The position numbers and the translations under genes are program-made. From Microtetraspora fusca (GTDB lineage Bacteria; Actinomycetota; Actinomycetes; Streptosporangiales; Streptosporangiaceae), in contig NZ_BBYK01000074.1 of NCBI RefSeq assembly GCF_001570365.1, positions 26,572 through 90,571 of the forward strand: 64,000 nucleotides of DNA, given 5' to 3'. Positions within the stretch are counted from its first letter, which is position 1; every line of letters begins with the position of its first letter. Below the pieces are notes generated by a model. That model did not search any database. It was not told the DNA's origin and saw only the letters and a program-made list of their open reading frames with translations. This document shows positions 9,501 through 15,979 of this stretch, in pieces.

Positions 9501-10104
9501 TCGCGCCCCAGGAGAAGACGTCGGCGGGGGCGCCGGCGCGCTGCCCGGTGAACACCTCCGGCGCCATATACGTGGGGGTGCCCGTGACGAGCCCGGTCGC
9601 GGTCAGCGACATCTCCAGCGTCCGCGCCACCCCGAAGTCGATGACCCGCGGCCCATCCGGGCCCAGCAGCACGTTGTCCGGTTTGAGATCACGGTGGATC
9701 ACGCCCGCGTCATGGATCGCCGTCAACGCGGTGGCCACCGCAGTGGCCAGCCGGTACAGATCATCCCCGGCGAAGCGCCGCCCTCCGGCCACCGCCTGAC
9801 GCAGGCTGGGCCCCTCGATGTACTCGCTGACGATGTAGGGCTTTTCGGCGTCCAGGTCCACCGCCAGCACCCGCGCGGTGCAGAAGGACGCCACCCGCCG
9901 GGCGGCGGTGGCCTCCTTGCCGAACCGCGAGCGCAGGTCCGAGGCTACGGCGGCCTGAGCGTGCAACACCTTGATCGCCACCCGGGAGCCCTCGGCGTCG
10001 TAGGCCTCGTACACCACGCCCTGGCCACCGGCGCCCAGCCGACCGGCGAGCATGTAGTCCCCCAGCCGCGGGGGATCCCCCGCCTGCAGCTCCGACGCCG
10101 CCAT
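6553..10104 (-). CDS. Membrane Ser/Thr protein kinase with WD40 propeller
   Basis: About 1,183 residues. Residues ~16-270 are a Hanks-type kinase: glycine loop RLGAGGQGVVY (22-32), ATP-binding Lys45, catalytic IHRDLKPDN (Asp139), DFG at 156-158, and an activation loop with GTPTYMAPEVF. Residues ~290-460 resemble the winged-helix tail of nSTAND1 NTPases (RPALVQAWPRLRSWFTDERDG), without a P-loop. A single transmembrane helix follows at ~468-488, after an Arg cluster. The remaining ~690 residues are WD40-like repeats (SPSGRYLAVAAGRTIRVWD; FSPDGRYLVVAQD) predicted to be extracytoplasmic. It probably senses or scaffolds partners outside and phosphorylates proteins inside. The ATG at 10104 is preferred; a longer start at 10158 is in frame. 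Confidence 0.88.
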   Translation of the reverse strand: MAASELQAGDPPRLGDYMLAGRLGAGGQGVVYEAYDAEGSRVAIKVLHAQAAVASDLRSRFGKEATAARRVASFCTARVLAVDLDAEKPYIVSEYIEGPSLRQAVAGGRRFAGDDLYRLATAVATALTAIHDAGVIHRDLKPDNVLLGPDGPRVIDFGVARTLEMSLTATGLVTGTPTYMAPEVFTGQRAGAPADVFSWGAIVVYAASGDDPFRAETLGAVMHRVLATDPDLDDLPPVLRPLVAAALSKDPLTRPTARELLLGLISGFTGTPSELLTVGSAEAGLLSATIDDPALGTLAEDAYGLLTPGERNLVPDLFLRMVGIGNAGEVVMRPLSPGELSDGRTPAEQAALDRVRKVFSYLLATRGDSILLARPALVQAWPRLRSWFTDERDGLPAHAALHAAAVHWNDHGRLPADLLQGSRLEDALRWAATGRRHLTLTKRERDFLDASNAAGRQRVRRRRVVTVALAVLLVLALLGGALAVWQTRTVTAQQETLARRLAETTAVKAAADADTMRTTDPVHAMLLSVAAWRLSPTPVTRSTLHNAWAQRERQVFVDPDSSGQTVRQITADGRRFVSVSPSGVRVYDLRTGARVGGWDGLGIGDDRFRAASLSPSGRYLAVAAGRTIRVWDTATGRPTGAVRTIRFPGLFAGMTYQTGDRYIKVDGFQGGELWDTKTGATVRVKAGFATTSVTPANDLVAGTDAEHHFALLRLPSGTPVKRRHGSSTCARNTEKVAISPDGHILACGTGSDITFMNVRTGRKLNDNAVKWGGYNRNLWFSPDGRYLVVAQDTDWKIVRVTDGDTLLIYRGTAESVGFDGATLRYLADDTVVSVDIADTLQPARLPGRPPSSAVFSPDGRFLATSQEDGHRVVLWDVAHRRPLGPSFRAPVGETGGSLLAFSQNGRLLGAIGQLGDTVAIWDTSTLARVRTARLPKGWMASSLGIDGDGTLLAVTAARGVDDFEGTGVNRVFILDVRQGRWSRTVDFPDYTEVVFQPGSRRIAPVSASANQLVDLSTGRPVGHVFGPGSLNSPVKALGFSADGATVATVDQSGRLAFWDVRTGNRHGQIFRAHGENEEAEIVFSPRGDVAASTGSSDVQLWDAGTPRKLGPRISGSADQGFLSAAFGSGGAVFHTIDEAGVLRDITVDPRRMAAEVCARMGRTLSLAEWRRYLPGVPYRDVCR

Positions 10105-10141
10105 CACCGACCACCCGTCCGATCCCTGCGCGCTACGCCCC

Positions 10142-10317
10142 TTAGATGCCGCCCACACCAGCGAAGTTCACCGGGACCTGGGGCCGTGGAGGCCGGAGGT
10201 GGACGACCAGCTCGGCGACCTCGCGTGTGAGCAGCCGACCGGAGTCCTGTCCGGTCCGTGGTAGCGGCCGCCGGGTGAGGCATGCTCGCCGGTGGGCTGG
10301 GGGTCAGGAGGGTTCAT
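10142..10317 (-). pseudogene. Possible frameshifted small ORF upstream of the kinase
   Basis: On the minus strand an ATG at 10317 follows a GGAGA element and opens a short Pro/Gly-rich frame. In a shifted frame the same stretch ends with a convincing high-GC3 tail (LLTREVAELVVHLRPPRPQV, then PVNFAGVGGI and TAA at 10142-10144). The tail stops 37 bases before the kinase ATG, so it could be the end of an upstream operon partner of about 60 residues, now broken by one indel or misread base. I do not recognise a family. The rest of 10159-10459 holds nothing else I can support. Confidence 0.3.
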
Positions 10318-10459
10318 GGCGAGGTCTCCCTGGCCCGCGTTGAGGCGGACGTCGCCTCATGCGGGCCGGGTCGTGAGGGACAAGCGGTCTCGGTGCTGTC
10401 ATAGATTGCTTTCCTGCTTTCCAGGCGGACCGGACTCCCGGAGCGACAGGAGCGAAACC

Positions 10460-11689
10460 TTGCCACCGACCGGCACCACGATCCGGATCCGCGTCCGGAT
10501 GAGCGCTCGCCCCACCGACGAGCAGCACCGTGTCTCCAGCCAGCTCGAGCTCCTGTTCGATCTCACCTTCGTGGTCGCGGTCGCCAGCGCCACCGCCCAG
10601 TTCGCGCACGCCGTCGCCGGCGGTCATGGCCTCACCGGGTTGGTCCCCTTCCTCCAGGTGTTCTTCGCGATCTGGTGGGCGTGGATGAACTTCACGTGGT
10701 TCGCCTCGTCGTACGACACCGACGATGTCCCCTACCGGCTGCTGACCATGGTGCAGATGGCCGGCGTGCTGGTCCTGGCCGCCGGTGTGCCCGCCGCGGC
10801 CCGTCAGTCCGACTACGGTGTCGTCACGCTGGGCTACCTCATCATGCGGATGGCGCTGGTGGCCCAATGGCTGCGGGCCGGTCTGGAAGATCCGGCGAGC
10901 CGCCGCACCGCGCTGCGGTACGCCGCGGGCATCAGCCTCGTCCAGGCGGGATGGATACTTCGCTTCGTCCTGCAGGAGACGGGTGTCCTGCACACGTCCT
11001 TCGGGCTGCCGTCCTTCATCTGCCTGGTCGTCCTGGAACTGGCGGTGCCACGGTGGGCGGAACGGGTCAGGCGGACGAACTGGCACCCGCACCACATCGC
11101 CGAACGCTACGGCCTGTTCACGATCATTCTGCTCGGTGAGAGTGTCCTGGCCGCGAGCCGCGGAGTGGCGGGAGCGCTCGAAACGGGCAAGATCAGCGGC
11201 CCCTTCGTCGTCATCGCCGTCTCCGGCCTCGTCCTGCTGTTCGCCCTTTGGTGGCTCTACTTCCTCGTGGAGGCCGGGGAAGGTCTCAGTGACCGCCGTC
11301 ATCGGTCGTTCCTGTGGGGATACGGCCACTACGGCATCTTCGCGGCCTTGGCGGCCTTGGGCGCCGGGCTCGAAGTGGCGGTGGAGCAGAGCGGACACGA
11401 GGTGCAGGCACCGTCGTTGGCACTCGGTTACGCGGTCGCCGTCCCGGTCGGTGTGTTCCTCACCCTGCTGTGGGCGGTGAACGCGCTTGTCGTCGCAGAG
11501 CCGATCACCCATCCCGTCGCGGTCCTGGCCTGCGTCGCCGTCATCGTGTCGCTGCCGCTCGCGACACCCTGGATCGGTGTGGCCGCCGTGGTCGCGGCGA
11601 TCGCGGCTGTCTGCGTGCTGTTGGTCACCGTCACGATCGCGACCGGCGCGGTTCGGCGCCCGCGCGCGAATGCGACGCCATCCGTGTGA
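10460..11689 (+). CDS. Low-temperature-requirement protein A (LtrA) family membrane protein
   Basis: About 409 residues with roughly ten to eleven hydrophobic helices. The N-terminal signature RVSSQLELLFDLTFVVAVAS and the later FTIILLGESVLAASRG block identify the LtrA family, first described in Listeria as needed for growth at low temperature; the molecular activity is unknown. The TTG at 10460 is preferred because AGGAG (10448-10452) lies seven bases upstream; an ATG at 10499 is the alternative. A long opposite-strand reading frame covers the gene but is only its GC-rich shadow. No operon partner is evident. Confidence 0.85.
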   Translation: MPPTGTTIRIRVRMSARPTDEQHRVSSQLELLFDLTFVVAVASATAQFAHAVAGGHGLTGLVPFLQVFFAIWWAWMNFTWFASSYDTDDVPYRLLTMVQMAGVLVLAAGVPAAARQSDYGVVTLGYLIMRMALVAQWLRAGLEDPASRRTALRYAAGISLVQAGWILRFVLQETGVLHTSFGLPSFICLVVLELAVPRWAERVRRTNWHPHHIAERYGLFTIILLGESVLAASRGVAGALETGKISGPFVVIAVSGLVLLFALWWLYFLVEAGEGLSDRRHRSFLWGYGHYGIFAALAALGAGLEVAVEQSGHEVQAPSLALGYAVAVPVGVFLTLLWAVNALVVAEPITHPVAVLACVAVIVSLPLATPWIGVAAVVAAIAAVCVLLVTVTIATGAVRRPRANATPSV

Positions 11690-11697
11690 TCCCCGAG

Positions 11698-11760
11698 CTC
11701 CGGCGAGCCGTGAAGTAACCGAAGCCCGGCTCCGGCGAGCCGTGAAGTAACCGAAGCCCG
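11698..11760. repeat. Two-copy tandem repeat, 32-bp period
   Basis: CTCCGGCGAGCCGTGAAGTA followed by ACCGAAGCCCG occurs at 11698-11729 and again at 11730-11760, with 31 identical bases. It lies just after the LtrA stop codon (TGA ends at 11689). The unit has no strong dyad, so it does not look like a terminator; a recent slippage or duplication event is the simplest reading. Confidence 0.9.
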
Positions 11761-12209
11761 AAAGACCGACGGCAGTCCGGTTCTGGTCGGCTGTGGTGAT
11801 GCGCTGGCTGATGAAGACCGCGCGGTTGTGGTTCCGTTTTTTTCCGCTAGAGAGCGTGACGCGGTCGGCAAGAGCACATTCGGCCAACCCCGGCAGCGGG
11901 CCATGTCTCTCGGACAACGGCCGAGCAGGCGTTGCAGCACGGGACAAGTGGCGTCCAAGACGCCCCGATGAAGCTGGTCCGCATGCGCGCCAACCCAATG
12001 CACCACATGGCGGCCGTGCTCGACGAGGACCCCGGCCGGCGCCTCGGCGCCGACCAAGCGCTCACCGCCACTGTCCACCAGCCGCTCCCGGACCCGCGAC
12101 CGAATCCGTATCCGGCCCCTTCGCCGCCGCCTTCCACCGGAGCGATCTCGGCGCGGACGCAGCCGGGCGACGCCGGGACGTCGGGACCGAAGGCCGGGGT
12201 AGCAGCCAG
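11761..12209. other. Intergenic stretch without a supportable gene
   Basis: Between the tandem repeat and the WD40 gene I find only short overlapping frames on both strands with no family resemblance and no good ribosome binding site. Base composition is mixed, with AT-richer patches near 11820-11850. The promoter of the WD40 gene should lie here, but I cannot point to clear -35/-10 boxes. Confidence 0.5.
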
Positions 12210-13241
12210 GTGACCTCTCAAGCTGCGTCAGCGCCGACCTCCGCCGCGGATCGGCGGGTGCCCCGGCGCCGTGTCCTGTTCCTGGCCGGACTCGGTGCCG
12301 TCACCGCCGTCGGCGTACCGGTCACAATCGCTCGCCTCACCGGCATCCCCGACTTCGCATCGACCGCCACTCTCACCGGCCACACCGGCTGGGTTTCCTC
12401 GGTGGCCTTCAGTCCGGACGGCAGAATCCTCGCCACCGGCAGCCGCGACGCCACTGGACGTTTGTGGGACGTGGCCGGCCATAAAAGCATTGCCACCCTC
12501 GCCGGCCACACCGGCTGGGTTTCCTCGGTGGCCTTCAGCCCGGACGGCAAAGTTCTCGCCACCGGCAGCGAGGACAACACCGTGCGGCTGTGGGACGTGG
12601 CCGGCCATGAAAGCATCGCCACCCTCACCGGCCACACCGGCTGGGTCATGTCGGTGACTTTCAGCCCGGACGGCAGAATCCTCGCCACTGGTGGCGACGA
12701 CGACGTGCGGCTGTGGGACGTGGCGCGCCGTAAGAGCATTGCCACCCTCCACACCGGCTGGGTCTACTCGGCGGCCTTCAGCCCGGACGGCAGAATCCTG
12801 GCCACTGGCGGCGACGACCACGCGGTGAAGCTGTGGGACGTGGTCGGCCGTAGAAGCATCGCCACCCTCACCGGCCATACCAGGGAGGTCTACTCGGTGG
12901 CCTTCAGCCCGGACGGCAGAATCCTGGCCACCGGCGGCGAGGACAACACGGTGCGGCTGTGGGACGTGGCCAGCCGCGCAACCATTGCCACTCTCACCGG
13001 CCACACCCCCACCGCCTACACCGGCACTGTCTGGTCGGTGGCCTTCAGCCCGGACGGCAAAATCATCGCCACCGGCGGCGACGACAACACGGTGAAGCTG
13101 CGGGACATGGCCGGCCTTGAAAGCACTGCCACCCTCACCGGCCACACCGGTACTGTCTACTCGGTGGCCTTCAGCCCGGACGGCAAAATCATCGCCACCG
13201 GCAGCGAGGACAACACGGTGAAGTTGTGGCCACCCCGCTGA
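12210..13241 (+). CDS. Membrane-anchored seven-blade WD40 repeat protein
   Basis: About 343 residues from a GTG at 12210. An N-terminal Arg-rich stretch and hydrophobic segment (RRRVLFLAGLGAVTAVGVPV, ~residues 20-39) look like a signal anchor or signal peptide. The rest is seven WD40 repeats, enough for one complete propeller, each reading close to GHTGWVSSVAFSPDGRILAT then RLWDV. The sixth is slightly expanded (TPTAYTGTV insertion) and the last ends in KLWPPR at the C-terminus. Repeats are almost identical in protein and DNA, indicating recent amplification. Probable role is a protein-interaction scaffold at the membrane; no enzyme domain is present. It resembles the WD40 part of the kinase at 6553-10104 in type but not in detail. 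Confidence 0.82.
   Translation: MTSQAASAPTSAADRRVPRRRVLFLAGLGAVTAVGVPVTIARLTGIPDFASTATLTGHTGWVSSVAFSPDGRILATGSRDATGRLWDVAGHKSIATLAGHTGWVSSVAFSPDGKVLATGSEDNTVRLWDVAGHESIATLTGHTGWVMSVTFSPDGRILATGGDDDVRLWDVARRKSIATLHTGWVYSAAFSPDGRILATGGDDHAVKLWDVVGRRSIATLTGHTREVYSVAFSPDGRILATGGEDNTVRLWDVASRATIATLTGHTPTAYTGTVWSVAFSPDGKIIATGGDDNTVKLRDMAGLESTATLTGHTGTVYSVAFSPDGKIIATGSEDNTVKLWPPR
12370..13229 (+). repeat. Array of seven near-identical WD40-coding repeats
   Basis: The unit is about 114-141 bases long and is marked by recurring strings such as GGCCTTCAGCCCGGACGGCA and CACCGGCCACACC. Units 1-2 and 4-5 differ by only a few substitutions. High identity at silent positions points to recent duplication or gene conversion, and copy number is likely to vary between strains. 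Confidence 0.85.
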
Positions 13242-13343
13242 CCCAACCGCCTCTTGAGCCTGTTCCTCAACTGAAACCATCGCGGGGTGGTTGGGCGCCT
13301 TGGGTCCGGGCCGCGGTGGTGTTTCCGCGATAGCGGAACCGCG

Positions 13344-14285
13344 TCAGGACGGCACGGCACTCCTGCGGTACTCGCGGGGGCTGACGCCCCGGACCCGCTT
13401 GAAGGCGGTGCTCAGCGCGAAGGCGCTGCCGTAGCCGACCTGTCCGGCCACCGCGCCGATGGTGGCGTCGGAGTCGCGCAGCAGGTCGGCGGCCAGGGCC
13501 AGCCGCCAGCCCGTCAGGTAGGCCATGGGGGGCTCCCCGACCAGTTCGGTGAACCTCCGGTAGAGCGCGGCCCGCGAGGTGCCCACCTCCGTGGCCAGCG
13601 CGGACACCGTCCAGGGGTGTGCCGGATCGCCGTGCAGCAGCCGCAGTGCCGGGCCGACCACCGGATCGCCGGACGCGTTGTACCACCCTGGGGTATCCGC
13701 CTCCGGGCGCGAGAACCAGGCGCGCAGCACAGTGACCAGGAGTAGGTCGAGCAGCCGGTCCAGGACCACCTCCTGGCCGGGCTCGTCCCGGGAGATCTCC
13801 TGCTCCAGCAGCGCGATGAGAGGGCTCTCCCACGCGTCGCCGGGCAGCGCCAGCAGCGGCGGCAGCGCGTTCAGCAGCCGCCTGCTGATCTCGGAGCTCG
13901 GCCGGTAGGTGCCGACGAGCAGCACCGCCGGGCCGTCCAGGCTGTCTCCCCAGGTGCGTACGCCCAGGTGCATGGCCTCGGACAGGTCCTCGCCGTCGGG
14001 CGTCGTGCAGCGCTGCCCCGGATGGATCACGACCCGTGGCGGCCGGGCCGGATCGTCGGCGAAGGTGTACGCGTCCGGCCCGCGCGTGATCGTGACGTCG
14101 CCCGGCCGGAGTCGTACGGCGTCGCCGCGGTCGGGAACCACCCACGCCTCGCCGCGCACGACGGTGACCAGGGAGAGCGGGGCCCGGTCCGCGATGCGCA
14201 CGGACCACGGCGGAGTCATGATCGTCTGAAGCAGGAAGGCTCCCTGGGCCCTCGGGCCCTCCACCAGTCTCGCGAGCGCGTCCAC
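13344..14285 (-). CDS. AraC-family regulator with cupin-type N-terminal domain
   Basis: About 313 residues. The first ~170 form a cupin_6-like sensor (SVRIADRAPLSLVTVVRGEA and VRLRPGDVTITRGPDAYTF). The C-terminal ~100 residues are an AraC double helix-turn-helix: WTVSALATEVGTSRAALYRR and a second helix pair ending ALSTAFKRVRGVSPREYRR. This subfamily usually controls a neighbouring oxidoreductase or transporter. It is divergent from the DUF1772 and NmrA-like genes 134 bases away, so it likely regulates them. The GTG at 14285 is preferred because conserved sequence begins there (VDALARLVEGPRAQG); an in-frame extension upstream overlaps the divergent promoter. Confidence 0.82.
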   Translation of the reverse strand: MDALARLVEGPRAQGAFLLQTIMTPPWSVRIADRAPLSLVTVVRGEAWVVPDRGDAVRLRPGDVTITRGPDAYTFADDPARPPRVVIHPGQRCTTPDGEDLSEAMHLGVRTWGDSLDGPAVLLVGTYRPSSEISRRLLNALPPLLALPGDAWESPLIALLEQEISRDEPGQEVVLDRLLDLLLVTVLRAWFSRPEADTPGWYNASGDPVVGPALRLLHGDPAHPWTVSALATEVGTSRAALYRRFTELVGEPPMAYLTGWRLALAADLLRDSDATIGAVAGQVGYGSAFALSTAFKRVRGVSPREYRRSAVPS

Positions 14286-14419
14286 GCCCCTCAGCTTAGA
14301 CGCTTGAACATGAAATCGAGCAGATGAACCATGTTCCGTCTCGTAGCATCCGGGTTCAATTGGATCACGCAAGGAGAACGACCGCGGGTCGAGATCCGAG
14401 CACGACTGAAGGAGCATGG

Positions 14420-14920
14420 ATGTTGTTCGCGTTGACGGCCGTCTCGGCGGCGGTGGCACTCCTCCTGACCGGTGCGATCGCCGGTCTGTTCTACGGCTAC
14501 TCGGTTTCGGTGATGCCGGCCTTCGACGGGATCGCCGCCGAGCACGGGATCACCGCGATGCGCAGCGTCAACGAGAAGATCCTCAACGGGCGGTTCTTCG
14601 CCTCGTTCTTCGGCACGCCGGTCGCGTGCGCGGTGACGGGCGGGCTGCTTCTCGCGCTCGGCGAGACTCCGGCGGCCGTCCTCTTCTTCGCCGCCGCCGC
14701 GACGTACGTGCTGGGCGCGTTCCTGCCCACCGTCGTCGTCAACGTGCCGATGAACGAGGCACTCGCGGCGGCGACCGTACCGGCCGACCCGGACGAGGCC
14801 GCGCGCCTCTGGACGGAGTTCTCCGGGCGGTGGACCCGGTGGAACACCGTACGCGCGATGTTCTGCCTGGTCAGCCTGCTCCTCGTCGGCCTCGCCGTAT
14901 TCGTCTGGGCGCGCTCCTGA
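14420..14920 (+). CDS. DUF1772 (anthrone-oxygenase-like) membrane protein
   Basis: A 166-residue protein with four hydrophobic helices. It begins MLFALTAVSAAVALLLTGAI and contains GYSVSVMPAFDGI and NVPMNEALAA, the marks of DUF1772, a family that includes anthrone oxygenases and many uncharacterised actinobacterial membrane proteins. GAAGGAG lies six bases before the ATG at 14420. It is followed by the NmrA-like gene after 49 bases and is probably in one operon with it, facing the AraC regulator. The substrate is unknown. Confidence 0.8.
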   Translation: MLFALTAVSAAVALLLTGAIAGLFYGYSVSVMPAFDGIAAEHGITAMRSVNEKILNGRFFASFFGTPVACAVTGGLLLALGETPAAVLFFAAAATYVLGAFLPTVVVNVPMNEALAAATVPADPDEAARLWTEFSGRWTRWNTVRAMFCLVSLLLVGLAVFVWARS

Positions 14921-14969
14921 CCGTACAGACGTAACGACTCTGCATACACCACATCCAAGGGGAGAAACA

Positions 14970-15797
14970 GTGGACAAGATCTTGGTACTGGGCGGCACCG
15001 GCAAGACCGGCCGGCGCGTCGTGACCCGGCTTCAGGAGCGTGACCTGCCCGTACGGATCGGGTCGCGCTCCGGCGACCCCGCCTTCGACTGGGAGGACCC
15101 GGCGACGTGGGCGCCCGCGCTCCGGGACGTCGGGGCGGTGTACGTGTCGTACTACCCGGACCTGGCCGTGCCGGGGGCGCCCGAGGCGGTCGGCGCGTTC
15201 GCCCGGCTGGCGGTCGCCTCCGGCGCGCGACGGCTGGTCCTGCTGTCCGGCCGGGGCGAGGAGGAGGCCCAGGCGGCGGAGCGGGCGCTGATCGACTCCG
15301 AAGCCGACTGGACGATCCTGCGGGCGGCCTGGTTCGACCAGAACTTCAGCGAGAACTACCTGCTGGAGCCCGTCCTGGCCGGTCACGTCGTCCTTCCCGC
15401 CGGTGACGTGGCCGAGCCGTTCGTCGACGCCGACGACATCGCCGACGTGGCGGTCGCGGCGCTGACCGAGGACGGGCACTCCGGTCAGATCTACGAGCTG
15501 ACCGGTCCTCGGCTGCTCACCTTCGCCGACGCGGTCGCCGCCATCGCCGCCGCGTCCGACCGGGAGATCGGCTTCACCCGGGTCTCCCCGGAGGACTACG
15601 CGAGCGCGCTGGCCGCCGAGGGCGTGCCGGGCGACGTCATCGACCTGCTCATCTATCTGTTCACCACGGTGCTGGACGGGCGCAACGCCTCCCTGGGCGA
15701 CGGCGTGCGGCGCGCGCTGGGACGGTCGCCCCGCGACTTCGCCGATTACGCCCGTGAGGCGGCCGCCACCGGCGTCTGGAAGGCGAGCGAGGCGTAG
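14970..15797 (+). CDS. NmrA-like NAD(P)-binding oxidoreductase
   Basis: A 275-residue atypical short-chain dehydrogenase. The Rossmann motif is at the N-terminus (ILVLGGTGKTGRRVVTRL), followed by RLVLLSGRG and WTILRAAWFDQNFSENYLL, typical of NmrA/azoreductase-type members that often lack the catalytic Tyr-Lys pair. It may act as a redox-sensing or small-molecule-reducing protein. The GTG at 14970 has AAGGGGAG nearby. It is the second gene of the operon opposite the AraC regulator, and its 3' end faces a strong hairpin shared with the MFS gene. Confidence 0.82.
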   Translation: MDKILVLGGTGKTGRRVVTRLQERDLPVRIGSRSGDPAFDWEDPATWAPALRDVGAVYVSYYPDLAVPGAPEAVGAFARLAVASGARRLVLLSGRGEEEAQAAERALIDSEADWTILRAAWFDQNFSENYLLEPVLAGHVVLPAGDVAEPFVDADDIADVAVAALTEDGHSGQIYELTGPRLLTFADAVAAIAAASDREIGFTRVSPEDYASALAAEGVPGDVIDLLIYLFTTVLDGRNASLGDGVRRALGRSPRDFADYAREAAATGVWKASEA

Positions 15798-15865
15798 CCC
15801 CGAGCACGTCGAACGACGGGCCCGCGTGGCGCTTCGAGCGCGACGGCCGGCCTGGAGCCCGGAAC

Positions 15866-15895
15866 GCGCGGCGGCCTCGGCGGAGGCCGCCGCGC
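15866..15895. terminator. Bidirectional hairpin between convergent genes
   Basis: A perfect 13-base stem (GCGCGGCGGCCTC paired with GAGGCCGCCGCGC) and a four-base GGCG loop sit between the NmrA-like gene (ends 15797) and the DHA2 exporter (ends 15980 on the other strand). There is no U-tract, as is common for actinomycete terminators. Confidence 0.7.
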
Positions 15896-15979
15896 TCGCG
15901 CCAGGGAGGTCGCCCAGATGGCCCGACGTTCCCGGAGTGACCGGCCCGGCTCGTACGCGAACACGACGAGTCGGGGCGG

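Noticed and set aside
10142..10180. FAGVGG string resembling a C5 DNA methyltransferase motif
   Set aside because: It is at the extreme C-terminus of a short broken frame, with no other methyltransferase motifs nearby.
10304..11998. 564-codon minus-strand open frame opposite the LtrA gene
   Set aside because: Composition is Arg/Gln/Asp repeats typical of antisense frames; the + strand has a clear LtrA family protein.
12228..13280. Repetitive minus-strand frame with recurring AGHVPQ units
   Set aside because: The repeats only mirror the WD40 repeats on the coding strand.
13323..13338. TTCCGC-GATA-GCGGAA hairpin between the WD40 and AraC genes
   Set aside because: A six-base stem is too weak to claim as a terminator, though position between convergent genes is suggestive.
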